NCBI GenBank assembly: GCA_030674185.1
Contig: JAPXFY010000026.1
Span: 39,195,892 to 39,259,891, forward strand
Reading direction: 5' to 3'
Origin: Monoplex corrugatus
Lineage: Eukaryota; Mollusca; Gastropoda; Littorinimorpha; Ranellidae
DNA length: 64,000 nucleotides
Shown: piece by piece, positions 11,325 through 21,405 of the stretch
Layout of the letters: every line of letters starts with the position of its first letter
How positions within the stretch are numbered: position 1 is the first letter of the stretch
The notes under the pieces: generated by a model
What the model was told of the DNA's origin: nothing
Database searches by the model: none
What the model saw: only the letters and a program-made list of their open reading frames with translations
Program-made: the position numbers and the translations under genes

Positions 11325-12360
11325 CAGCTGTTGATGCATGGGTACTGTGATGACAGACTCTCCCATTGATCCTACGGATGGGCAGGCACACCAGTCCCCA
11401 TCTCCTGGCACTGATCTCCATGTGAGTGTCATACAACCTAACTCCAGAGGCAGGCATCCCCTCAACTTGCTCTGTTCCCCTCTTCAGCTGTCGGATGTGC
11501 CATTGGCAGGTAAAGCATAGGTCTCACAACAGCATAGCAGGGTGTCCAAGACTACTGCCCTACATACAGCAATTCCTATGGCGAGCCTGACACCACAGAC
11601 CCTCTACAACCTCCCTGCTAGATCCTAAAGGCAGAACCAGCCCTGGCGACATGCAGCACGGCCACCTCTCCATCAAGAGATCCACTACAGCTCACTGCTC
11701 TGCCTAAGCAGCAGAACATGTCCACAGTCTTAATCTCCCGCTTATTAGTGACAATCAGTAGTGAAGTGCATAAGCCTGACTGAGATGATGTCATCTGAAA
11801 CACACAATGAATCGTCCTGCTAAGTTCAACAGTAAAGCTGAAGCGTTTCTTGGTCAATAATATCCTGGATGTCACTGTGTGATTGTGCAGCCAGTGCACA
11901 GTCATCTGTGAAGACTGAAATTCCTGCAGAATAGCTTTGAGCACTTTAGGTTAAGCTTACAAAGTCTCCCTCGTTGAAAAAGTATTCCATCCGAGCAGAA
12001 CTTGTTAACACACTGTTGTCAAAGTCTTTCAGTGCATCAATTAAGATAAAGTGGATAGAGAAGAGTGTGGGTGCTAGAACATTTCCCTGTTTCAATCTGC
12101 TGTGCACTGGGAAGGGTTCTGATGCATCTACATTCTCTTGCACCCTGGTCAGCATGCCATTGTGGAAAGAAGTAAACAGCAAGACCAGCTTTTGAGGGCA
12201 AACCAAATTTTCATTGTACGTGTTATAGACCTTTCCGGACGATAGTGTAAAATGCTTTATTCAGATCTACAAAGACCATGTGGAGCTTCTTGTTTTGTTT
12301 ACAATCCTGCTCTTGCGATTGGCATGTATGTCAAAAACCATCTAACTCGTGCCTGAGGGT
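11325..12360 (-). mobile_element. Degenerate non-LTR retrotransposon (RT core and C-terminal part)
   Basis: Several frames have to be joined. Reading leftwards: LHMVFVDLNKAF (RT motif A, 12290-12240); CPQKLV then SFHNGMLTRVQ (12200-12130); the motif-B region VHSRLKQGNVLAPTLFS, a mutated G-V-K-Q-G-C (about 12100-12050); and REIKTVDMFCCLGRAVSCSGSLDGEVA (about 11745-11670). The YADD box region is lost. Frameshifts and stops are frequent, so this copy is old. Matches at the 11330-11460 end are weak. Confidence 0.75.
11511..11577. repeat. 67-bp segment repeated exactly at 12867-12933
   Basis: This segment of the old LINE, starting TAAAGCATAGGTCTCACAAC and ending CAGCAATTCCT, is identical base for base to 12867-12933. 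Confidence 0.9.
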
Positions 12361-12447
12361 TAGGAAAGGTACTTGTGGTACTTTAAACTGACACCACCAA
12401 AATGATTGAAGCATTAAGATGGGCAGCAAACTACTCCCCCTACCCCC

Positions 12448-12463
12448 TCACACACACAACACA

Positions 12464-12538
<75 letters not shown>
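12448..12538. repeat. (AC)n microsatellite
   Basis: AC run of about 90 bases. Confidence 0.95.
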
Positions 12539-12539
<1 letters not shown>

Positions 12540-12801
12540 GCAAACAACTCTTCCACCCCACCGCCCTCGCAAAAACAAGTGTGCACACTCGCACATGTTT
12601 ACATTTATTTATATTGTCCATGAAAAGTCAATACAGAGGTACGGTTCTTTTAGATAGAAAAAGGGAGATTGTTAGAATGGCTCGAACCATATTGATCTTT
12701 TCTGTCAGTAGTTTCCTTCTTATTGTGTTCATTGCTGGTGTAAATATTCAGATTTCTTTCTCTCAATCTTTAATAAGGGGAGATCGTATGGAAGTGTAAG
12801 T

Positions 12802-12802
<1 letters not shown>

Positions 12803-12852
<50 letters not shown>

Positions 12853-13001
12853 TGTATGTGTGTGTGTAAAGCATAGGTCTCACAACAGCATAGCAGGGTG
12901 TCCAAGACTACTGCCCTACATACAGCAATTCCTGGATGTCACTGTGTGTGTGTGTTGTCTGTATGCATCTGTTTATGTGTGTGTGAGTGTGTGTGTGAGT
13001 G

Positions 13002-13066
<65 letters not shown>

Positions 13067-13089
13067 GTGTGTGTGTGTGTGTGTGTGTT

Positions 13090-13156
<67 letters not shown>
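12803..13156. repeat. (TG)n blocks flanking a duplicated LINE fragment
   Basis: TG runs at 12803-12866 and 12945-13156 enclose the 67-bp duplicate (12867-12933) and a GGATGTCACTGTGTG segment that also occurs at 11867-11881. The ORFs here are repeat translations. Confidence 0.9.
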
Positions 13157-13249
13157 CTGCGCGCGTGTGTATGCTTCTGTGTGTGTGTCTACGTTTGTCC
13201 GTGTTTGTCACTAAAATGTGTCAGCAAGGTATTCTCAGCTGATCCTTGA

Positions 13250-14640
13250 GACATATCAGATATGTTGGTCTGAACTCCAAAGGAGGCGTGTAAGGTCCTG
13301 GAGGGGAATGTCGTCTCTGAGGGTGAGGGAGAATGGGTCCTCGTCAGGGACAGAAGGAAGAGGAATGGTATTCAGGGTGCCCTGTGTGAAGGCCTCCGGA
13401 GCCAAGCAGATTGAGGCCCCACCAGGTGATCTCCTCTGTTTGCGGGATTGGGGGAATCGAAAGGTCCCTGGCATAGTAAGGCAGGTGGTTCAAGCACAGG
13501 ACTCTGGTATCCAGATCGCTGACACAAAGTATGCCGTCTGAAAATGTATTAGATCGCACGGGAAGGTGCAGCCTATGGCAGGTGTGTGAATGTGGGATCG
13601 GGATGAAGGATCCCTGCATCCAGACATTGGTCAGGATGGAGTCTTCCAGCAAAGGATTTGGGAAGGCCAAAGATCCACGGGGCTTGCTCTACACCTGGGC
13701 GATGACCTCTCTAGGCTCTCTGGTAACCAAGATGGAGTCGCCGACTGCCCTTCTGGTGCTGGTGGGGATACAATAAAGGGGGTCTTGCTGTTGGTCAGAG
13801 TTGCAGGAAGTGGGATAATCAGCTAGCATGCAGTCCGGTAAAATGGACCAGACAGCCGCAACAGCCTCTTCCAAAGTGAAAGTGGAGGCAGTCTGTTTCA
13901 GAGGTTTTACAGGTTCGGAGCTGCCAGTGGCGGACATGTGAATGTCATCTGAATCATCCAAATTGTTTTCCAGCATATACGGTGGAGGGTAGCTAGAGTC
14001 TTGGGTGTACAGAGGGAGGGCAGACTGAGTGTGGGACTTGGTGGGTGCACACAGTTTGGAGTGCCAGGTCGATGCGTGTCAAGGTTTGAGCAGCTCTGAA
14101 AGAGCCCCTTGTGAGGAATACTGGACTTTGGTGTTTGTATTCTCACCGAAGTCCTGAGGGCAGGGTCTCCCAGGAAAGAAAGGCCCGGTCCATAAGCCCA
14201 GGGGAGATAGAAAGGGGCCCCAGTAAGGGTTGTGTTGATGCGATTGCACGTGGTGATAAGGAGGCTGAGGGAAAGATGCTTGTAGCCCCGATGATGACCA
14301 GGAAAATGGTCCGTGGGACCCCCAGAAAGGTGGGGGTCAGGTGGATGAGGGCCAGTTCGTTGGCCAGTAGTGGTATGGCCTTTAGTCTGTGGGCATGTGG
14401 GTAGGTGATGGTGATGGTCTGGGTCCACCTTTGTGGAGCCACCTGTTCCTCGGGAGTCGAGTCTGGCGTCCTGGTCGGATGGGAAAAGGTTTCCCTTCAA
14501 CTAACTCCTGCATTGGAGAGAATGGATCTCCCTGGCAACCTGTGTGAGGAGGTGAGTGGGCCAGACTCGCTTGTGCCTCCAGCTCCTCTTCTTCATGCAT
14601 GGGCTAAAAGAGAATGCTCTGGCATCCCGTGCTAGACAAG
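13250..14640 (-). pseudogene. Cluster of broken ORFs of unknown origin, possibly retroelement gag-like
   Basis: Successive minus-strand frames can be joined from about 14600 down to 13250. They comprise an acidic start (HEEEELEAQ), a Pro/His-rich stretch, TFTLEEAVAAVWSILPDCM (13890-13830), and further segments LLEDSILTNVWMQGSF and EEITWWGLNLLGSGGLHTGH (13660-13390), separated by stops and frameshifts. Base composition is GC-richer than the flanks. There is no RT, integrase, zinc knuckle or other motif I recognise. The continuous coding-like signal in one direction argues for a decayed gene. A gag-like retroelement protein is a guess from its setting among repeats, and a host pseudogene or multi-exon gene is not excluded. 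Confidence 0.4.
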
Positions 14641-15000
14641 AGGGCTCTGGGAGGGGTGAAAAGATACATTCTGGCATCCCCTTTCAGAGAAGGCAGTGAG
14701 AGTAGATGGTCACTGCTTGGGTTGGTGGTCAGAAGGGTTTAATGGGGGAAGGTGGTCAGCAAGAGTCACTGTTGGGCGTTTGGGTTGCTTGGTGGGTGCA
14801 GAATGCTCCATCTCCGGCAATGACACATAGCCTTTATAGTGGCTGGCCCTATTGACACCTGCTTGGAGTTGACGCTCTGAGTGGTCCATGACCTGTGGAA
14901 AAGCCTGTGAGGATAAGAAAGGGTAACCTGACAGACGAGCACAAGTAAGGGTAAAATCGAAACAAAGTACTGGTGAGACCACCACAAGTGAAAGAGTAAT
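14641..15000. other. Unassigned sequence
   Basis: No ORF or known repeat is recognised. It may belong to the same decayed element as 13250-14640. Confidence 0.3.
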
Positions 15001-15300
15001 CCAATGAAGAGGGCACACACAATGACGTAAAATCCTCAGATGGTAAGAAAAGCAGAGAACACAGTGAGCAAAGAAGGACACTCACACAGAACGTCCTAAG
15101 TCCTTATATGCACAGGGATGTGAACACACAAAGTCATAAATCCCCACAAGTATGTGAATACACGCCGTAAATCCTCAGAGGGAAGCAAAAGCACAAAAAC
15201 AGAGCGCAACACTGTAAATCCTCACAAGTATGTGAACACACATCATCATAAATCCTCAGAGGGTAGCAAAAGCACAGACGACAGAGCAAGAGCAGAGATG
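15000..15300. repeat. Degenerate tandem repeats of 70-90 bp
   Basis: Blocks TAAATCCTCACAAGTATGTG and AAATCCTCAGAGGG(A/T)AGCAAAAG alternate at about 15010, 15128, 15170, 15210 and 15248. The irregular order implies two interleaved units. Confidence 0.6.
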
Positions 15301-15846
15301 GTAGACTGGAAAACACATTGGGTGCCACATAACACAATGACAAAAACTCTGATTAAGGCCAAGAGCCAGCACAAAGTAAACAGTGGAGAAAAGAAGGACA
15401 GTGTTTTTACAGGTAAACAGGTAGAAGTGAAAAGTTAGGTTGGCTCCACGACAGGTGGTCGAGGGGAATTAAGAAAGAATCTGGAATAGAATGGGTTACA
15501 ATCTTTGTCTTTGATGGAAAAGTTTAATTAAGAGGGTAGACGAATGAAGGGTCAAACTATCGTAGGTCGTTTGAAAAGAGAAATAATAAATACCGAGACA
15601 GAAGTATTTTCCCTCGAGGGGAGAAAGCGCTCAAGAGAGTTTCAGGCTGAATTAAGAAGAAAAACAAGTCGAGGAAAACACTGAGGATCGAATGATCAAG
15701 AATTACTGCCCACTGGCCAAAGTTGATGATGGGGTGAGAACCCCCCCCCCCCCCAGAAGTTTATGAAAAAGGGTGAAAGATCCCAGGAAAGGCTATCTGG
15801 GCACAAGGCTATCTGGGCACAGTGCAGGTGAAGAATGAGTGGTAAA
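15301..15846. other. Unassigned sequence
   Basis: No gene is recognised. It holds a short C-run (15740-15754) and a duplicated GGCTATCTGGGCACA at about 15791 and 15807. Confidence 0.3.
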
Positions 15847-15948
15847 CATTGACTGAAACGGAAAAACACCCAGAGGGGTAAGACTGAGAACTGGGAAGAA
15901 AAACTGGGCAGATACAGAAGACTGAATGGAGTGCAGAGAGTAAACACC
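15847..15948. repeat. Composite repeat, copy 1
   Basis: Contains the leader ACTGAAACGGAAAAACACCC ... AACTGGGAAGAAAAACTGGG followed by a single 40-bp unit (GAAGACTGAATGGAGTGCAG). The same leader precedes the arrays at 16925 and 17310. Confidence 0.8.
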
Positions 15949-15999
15949 GACTATATATATATATTTAACGCTCAGCAAATTAGAGCGAACCAATCAATT

Positions 16000-16922
16000 G
16001 TGAAAATTGGATGCTGTTCATGTTCATGACAATGCTGGGGAAACACCGAGGAGGTCAAGATCATTCGTAACATCAGCCTTCAGAGTCAGGGTTCTGCCTT
16101 GTCCACGTCGAAGGTTGACACGGTCGCTGAGGTTGGCAGACAATATGTCACCCAGGGAGTGGGACACCTTGTCTGCATTCGAAGGCTGTGCCCGATCAGT
16201 CTCAGTCGGCGTCTTCGAAGCGTCTTGCTCAAGGGTGAGAGCTTAGTCCGAGAGTAGAGCGCCTTGGTGGAGATTTTCTCTGGCCAGTAGATGCCGAATG
16301 CCGAGCGGATCATATGCCGATGAGAAGAGTCGATCAACTTAGAGAGAGTTTCGGTCAGAGGTATGGACTCGAGACCGTAGCAAACGATGCTCTCTACTGC
16401 TGCCTGAAAAGTCTAATCTTGATTTGGTCTTTGGCCTTCGAGCTGAAAATCGGCTTCAATTTGTTCATCGCTGCCCATGCCTTGGCGAATCGTTCGTTTA
16501 CCACTGCAGCTGGAGACGAGGTGTCAATTCCGAGGTAACTGAACTGCTCGCATGTCTGAACCACCTCGCCGGACTGGAAAAAGATTCGACAGGGAATGGT
16601 GTCGTGGCTGACGTGCATGACTTTCGTTTTGCTGTGGTTGATTTTGAGACCAACAGCTGCATTCCTTTCGACATTTTGAAGAACTCTCTCTACAGTGTCG
16701 GCCGATTCGCAGGCCAGAGCGATATCGTCGGCGTAAGCCAAGGCGCTGATCTTTATTGCTGGATGTCAAGAGCTCCGTCTCTCTATCAGGGTGAAACCAT
16801 CATTGTCGTGCAACGTCTTTCGAAGGACGTGATCCAGAACAGTGATAAATAGATATGGAGACAGTGTGTCACCTTGGAGGACGCCAGATGTAGTGACGAA
16901 GAGGTCGTGTTGCCGTGATTGG
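16000..16922 (-). pseudogene. Non-LTR reverse transcriptase fragment (LINE)
   Basis: On the minus strand: VLQGDTLSPYLF (RT motif B, about 16880-16845), then one TGA interrupting the frame at about 16768, ALAYADDIALACES (motif C with the YADD catalytic pair, about 16750-16710), KINHSKTKVMHV, and QFSYLGIDT (motif E region). The C-terminal domain follows after a frameshift: SSHRHMIRSAFGIYWPEKIS and KTLRRRRLRLIGHSLRM (about 16330-16180). The fingers and motif A are missing. The clade is uncertain. The start is abrupt at 16922, where the composite repeat leader begins, and about 45 bp of this RT end is duplicated at 17270-17312. Confidence 0.8.
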
Positions 16923-17130
16923 TCCAAACACTGACTGAAACGGAAAAACACCCAGAGGGATAAGACTGAGAACTGGGAAGAAAAACTGGGCAGATACAGA
17001 AGACTGAATGGAGTGCAGAGAGTGTGGGGGCAGATAAAGAAGTCTGGATGGAGTGCAGAGAGTGTGGGGGCAGATAAAGAAGTCTGGATGGAGTGCAGAG
17101 AGTGTGGGGGCAGAAAACAAGGTTGCATAC
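16905..17130. repeat. Composite repeat, copy 2 (leader plus three 40-bp units)
   Basis: The RT edge (GAAGAGGTCGTGTTGCCGTG), the leader beginning CACTGACTGAAACGG, then 40-bp units GAAGTCTGGATGGAGTGCAG...GTGTGGGGGCAG ending near 17114. Confidence 0.85.
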
Positions 17131-17270
17131 TAAACTCCAGTGAGGACTGGCTTCATCAGAGCTTAAAACACTGAAACTAGGGGGGTCCAGGGGCAAATCA
17201 GGGGCCATAACTTGTGCGCCGTTGCTATGAATGCTTGCAAGCCGATCACAGATGCCTTGCTCCTTTCGTT
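17131..17270. repeat. Two dispersed repeat blocks
   Basis: AAACAAGGTTGCATACTAAA...GGACTGGCTTCAT (17116-17156) recurs at 18969-19013. The block 17168-17262 (TTATGGCC-type, with CTTGCAAGCCGATCACAGATG) recurs inverted at 49325-49430. Confidence 0.75.
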
Positions 17271-17812
17271 TTTTTTGTAGTGACGAAGAGGTGTGTTGCC
17301 ATGATTGGTTCAAACACTGACTGAAACGGAAAAAACACCCAGAGGGGTAAGACTGAGAACTGGGAAGAAAAACTGGGCAGATAAAGAAGTCTGGATGGAG
17401 TGCAGAGAGTGTGGGGGCAGATACAGAAGACAGAATGGAGTGCAGAGAGTGCGGGGGCAGATAAAGAAGTCTGAATGGAGTGCAGAGAGTGTGGGGGCAG
17501 ATAAAGAAGACTGAATGGAGTGCAGAGAGTGTGGGGGCAGATAAAGAAGTCTGAATGGAGTGCAGAGAGTGTGGGGGCAGATACAGAAGACTGAATGGAG
17601 TGCAGAGAGTGTGGGGACAGATACAGAAGACTGAATGGAGTGCAGAGAGTGTGGGGGCAGATACAGAAGACTGAATGGGAGTGCAGAGAGTGTGGGGGCA
17701 GATACAGAAGACTGAATGGAGTGCACAGAGTGTGGGGGCAGATAAAGAAGACTGAATGGAGTGCAGAGAGTGCGGGGGCAGATAAAGAAGTCTGAATGGA
17801 GGCAGAGAGTGC
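17270..17812. repeat. Composite repeat, copy 3 (leader plus about 11 40-bp units)
   Basis: A duplicate of the RT edge, then the leader, then 40-bp units whose TGCAGAGAGT begins at 17401, 17441, 17481, 17521, 17561, 17601 and 17641, with a 1-bp slip afterwards. Units differ at a few positions (ATAAAGAAGT or ATACAGAAGA). The long minus-strand Ser/His/Leu-rich ORFs are read from this array. Confidence 0.9.
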
Positions 17813-18033
17813 GGTCTTGTTGCTTTAGCATACTGAGACAAAGAGGACAAGTGTCAATCGAGCCAAAACCGGGTATCGGGAAAGGGGTGGGCTTGACAGT
17901 GGCACCTGGTGGTGGACATCTTTTCACTGATTTCTTGACCACCCTGTCAAGTATTTTGCAGTTAGTATAGTCTCTCGCATTAGCTGAGCTTATGCACTTG
18001 TAAGATATGGTGAAGTTATGTGCTATTAAAAAT

Positions 18034-18066
<33 letters not shown>

Positions 18067-18074
18067 GAGGGAGA

Positions 18075-18142
<68 letters not shown>

Positions 18143-18960
18143 TGAGTGTGTGCACGCATTCTCAAATTTCATACAAGTATTTTCGTTGTTGATATGCGTT
18201 CTTGTAGTTGATAACAATACTTTCACTATACTTTTAATTTTCCATGTAATATTAGAACCACATTACAAATTGAGGAAATAGTTCATTTAGTCCCTGATTC
18301 TGGTTTCTCTTTCACAGTTAGACAGCACACAGACTGGACAACACAAACATAACACTTCAGTATATTTCACTTAGACTGAAAGTGTACAACTTCAAAAAAT
18401 AACAAAAATCCTTTTCAGAACACATAATAATTATGGGTTTTAACAATGGTTTATTGGCATCTGAATTTCAATACATTTCATAAAAATGCATTCCTTAACC
18501 AGAAAATGAAATGCTGACAACAACTGTTTAAACATTAGAAAACCAACAACATCTAGGAATAACAATAACTGCAATTACTTTTGGACGTCTTCGTAGATTC
18601 CAAACTGTTGCCACTGTCAACAACATCTCTCCATCAAAGCATTGTTTTGACAATCAACACTGCGTATTAAACATAATTGCATTTCTTTACCAGAAAAACA
18701 GATGCTTCAACAATTTTAAGTGATGAAATTTAACATAACACTCCCTTTGACATTACTTCCAAAATCACCAAAAATCAACACGGAAATCAAACAAAACAAA
18801 CAAATAACCACAGCAGCAAAAATCTGCCATAATAACAAACCACATCCATACCAAAGTATGTATCCACAGTGCTCGCTGAGCAAAAGAATCTGGATAAACA
18901 GAAGTATTCATAAAAGCCTGAAGCTGAACATGATTAGGCAAAACTTAAAAAAGCAAACCT
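17813..18960. other. Spacer with (TG)n(AG)n microsatellite; no gene recognised
   Basis: 18031-18058 is TG-rich and 18058-18145 is AG-rich. The rest is AT-rich. A TTTATT at 18450-18455 could serve as a minus-strand AATAAA signal for PSMD5, though it is 1.8 kb past the stop codon. Confidence 0.5.
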
Positions 18961-18964
18961 AAGA

Positions 18965-19095
18965 CAGCATGAAAACAAGGTTGCATACTAAACTCCAATG
19001 AGGACTGGCTTCATATAGATTTTGATGATAAAACAAAAACAAGGTCACATTCAGGACTCCAGTAATGACTGGCTTCATGTATAAAGTTTGATGCT
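18965..19095. repeat. Two tandem diverged copies of an about 66-bp repeat
   Basis: AAAACAAGGTTGCATACT...GACTGGCTTCATATAG is followed by AAAACAAGGTCACATTC...GACTGGCTTCATGTAT. The first also matches 17116-17156. Confidence 0.7.
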
Positions 19096-19276
19096 AAAAC
19101 AAAAAAACTTCCCAATACAGGCATGTAAGCAACACAACTTTCATGGAGATGATCTATTTTCATTTAATCCTTACTCATCAATGCACACCATCTCTGTCAT
19201 TGCAACCAGTACTACTATTCTGGTAAGCTGTAAAATTACCACCTCCTCAAGTAATCTCTGCAATGTCCTGGTTTAA

Positions 19277-19933
19277 CTCTTTCACCGCTAAGTTTCCCCA
19301 GAAACGGCACTCCTCAGTGCCAAGTATATTATGGGCAGCCAATTTTGCAGCGCGGTATGCATTTTTAAAACTTTATATCTCAAAGACTGTTAAAGATTTT
19401 CACTTACTTTTTTTTGCTGTGTAAAGGGCAGATCTATTTATATATGAATGCTTGCTTTTGTTTAAGTGCTTGATTGATTATTCCACAGAAAATCTTATAA
19501 AGAAAAACATTTTTTTTCATAAGGTTTATTAGTTGCACTACTGACCTTATTTCGTGAGTTGTGCGCCAGATATCATTATAATAAATGAGGAAAAGCAATG
19601 GAAATCTACACACAAAGTCAGCTGTCTGTTTATTCTACTTGGAGTGGTAGAGAATACGTGTCGATTTACAGCCATTTTGGAGAAAACGCTTCGGAGAAAA
19701 CGTGACGTAATTCTGACAGTTAACAAAGCCACACTTCGACCTTACTGCTGAAAAACTAGGTTGCTGGGTAAAGTTTGAAAATAGCACAGTTGCCTGCATT
19801 CACCAGTGAAGCTGACAGAAGCTTTGTACCAGCGTGAAAAGTTATCGTTTAGCATAACCCCTCCAAGTCGCACAAATGCGACCATGGTGGTCATACGAGA
19901 AGTCGCTTGATTGCGACCATGGCGGGAAAAGAG
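19277..19933. mobile_element. Nonautonomous piggyBac-type element (MITE family 2)
   Basis: Flanked by TTAA on both sides (19273-19276 and 19934-19937). The ends are inverted repeats: CTCTTTCACCGC on the left, and on the right the complement reads CTCTTTTCCCGCC. Near the right end are two GCGACCATGG motifs. There is no transposase ORF. It lies just downstream of the PSMD5 stop codon and may be part of its 3' UTR, since it carries a possible AATAAA (minus strand) at 19629-19634. Confidence 0.65.
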
Positions 19934-20158
19934 TTAAATAAATCACAAAACTTGAAATCAACAACAACAACAAAAAAAAAAAGAACAAAAAGAAAAAAGA
20001 AAGAAGAAAATGTCCATGTCTGGGACCAGGGCAGCTTACCAAGTTACACTAGAACTCCCTGATGCATTCTTAGTTCAATCATTAACTTAAAAACCATCTC
20101 AACAGGTCTTTAACCAACACATGCCCACATGGCAATGTACATATAATTCTTCTCTCTC

Positions 20159-20215
20159 TTTCTCTCTCTCACACACACACACACACACCACACATACAAT
20201 CACACACACACACAC
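20159..20215. repeat. (CT)n/(CA)n microsatellite in presumed PSMD5 3' UTR
   Basis: Short CT then CA runs immediately downstream of the PSMD5 stop codon. Confidence 0.8.
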
Positions 20216-20252
20216 CCCTAACATCACATTCTCATCAACACAACATCTACAG

Positions 20253-20648
20253 CTATGTTTCTTCAAAAGCAACCTCCGCCTGCGATCGCACAAAGAAAGG
20301 ACCCTGGCGGTAGAATTCCATCAGCTGAACGTAGTACGGCTCACCAAACGTGTCTCTCATAGTAGGGGACTCTATCAACACATGCACCACCTGGAACTTG
20401 GCTTCTTTGCTCTCTTTTGTGGTCTCAATGGCACGGTCCAACAGATACTCCTTAAAACCAGCGGCATTGTTCATCAGCTGCTGGCCCCACGGCACCAGCG
20501 CCAAGCTTTCAAACACCTGCAGTGCTGACAGCCTCAGGTCCGTGAACGGCTGTTTGGCAATGCTCCAGATGACGTCAAAAGGGTTGGGGCACAGGCGACT
20601 GAACCAGCCTTCGGTGATCTGGAGCAGTTCTTGTGTCTGATCAGATAC
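20253..20648 (-). CDS. PSMD5: PSMD5 exon 8 (C-terminus and stop)
   Basis: The acceptor TATCTCCAG precedes base 20648 in phase 0. It encodes the last 131 residues, VSDQTQELLQ through VAFEET. It holds the GPFFV segment conserved at the end of the family. Confidence 0.95.
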   Translation of the reverse strand, partial: VSDQTQELLQITEGWFSRLCPNPFDVIWSIAKQPFTDLRLSALQVFESLALVPWGQQLMNNAAGFKEYLLDRAIETTKESKEAKFQVVHVLIESPTMRDTFGEPYYVQLMEFYRQGPFFVRSQAEVAFEET

Positions 20649-21374
20649 CTGGAGATAACACACAGGGGTTACAGTTTCAGCCTGCTCAGAAAATGTTACA
20701 GGATATGGATACTCCACACAAACTAAACTGCACCATGTAACAGAAGTCCCTTGTAAACCCAGCCCTCCTTTCAGAAAGTTGTGATTGGGGTTGCATCAAG
20801 GTCAATAACAGGGAGTTTTTTTGTTCTGGCTTTTTGTTTATTTGCTTGTCTTTTTAAATATTGCAAGGTGTGCGATCATTATTTCAAAAAGTATCAAAAT
20901 CACACACTTCAATTACTCTAGTCAGTTTGCAAGAAAAGCTGCTCAGCTTGTTTTTCGACTTGTGTTCCTAGTACCAGTCCCTTTTGGTCTCTCATTTATG
21001 AAACTTGATGAAACTTGCTCCCCTTCATACAACTACCTGCTTTTTACTTTCTTCTTTTTCCTCTCCTTCTTCTAATTATTCCCATTATCAACATTATCAT
21101 CTTCATCATCGTTACCTTATCAATACTCACATTTTCATTACATCAATATTCATTATTATCGTTATTACGATTACCCATTTTTTAATGTAAGTTTTGTTAA
21201 CCAACCTGGACTTTCAGAAGACTGGCGACAGTCTGAAGAGCCCTGGATCTGATATCACTGGGTGCATTTTTGATCACACCACCCAGGTTGCCCACACACT
21301 CTATCATGGCATTGCCTGTAACATCACAAATGATGGAGAATACATCAATTCTAAAATAATGTTGATGGTAGCAC

Positions 21375-21405
<31 letters not shown>

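Noticed and set aside
15000..15300. CRISPR-like array
   Set aside because: Degenerate repeats of uneven length in an animal genome, without constant repeats and unique spacers.
14641..15846. LTR of a retrotransposon upstream of the unknown ORF cluster
   Set aside because: I looked for TG...CA ends, paired direct repeats and a primer-binding site and found no convincing set.
16786..18155. Minus-strand ORFs of 354 and 281 residues with HSLHSIQ-type repeats
   Set aside because: They read the 40-bp minisatellite, whose period is not a multiple of three; only the 16.0-16.9 kb part is real RT sequence.
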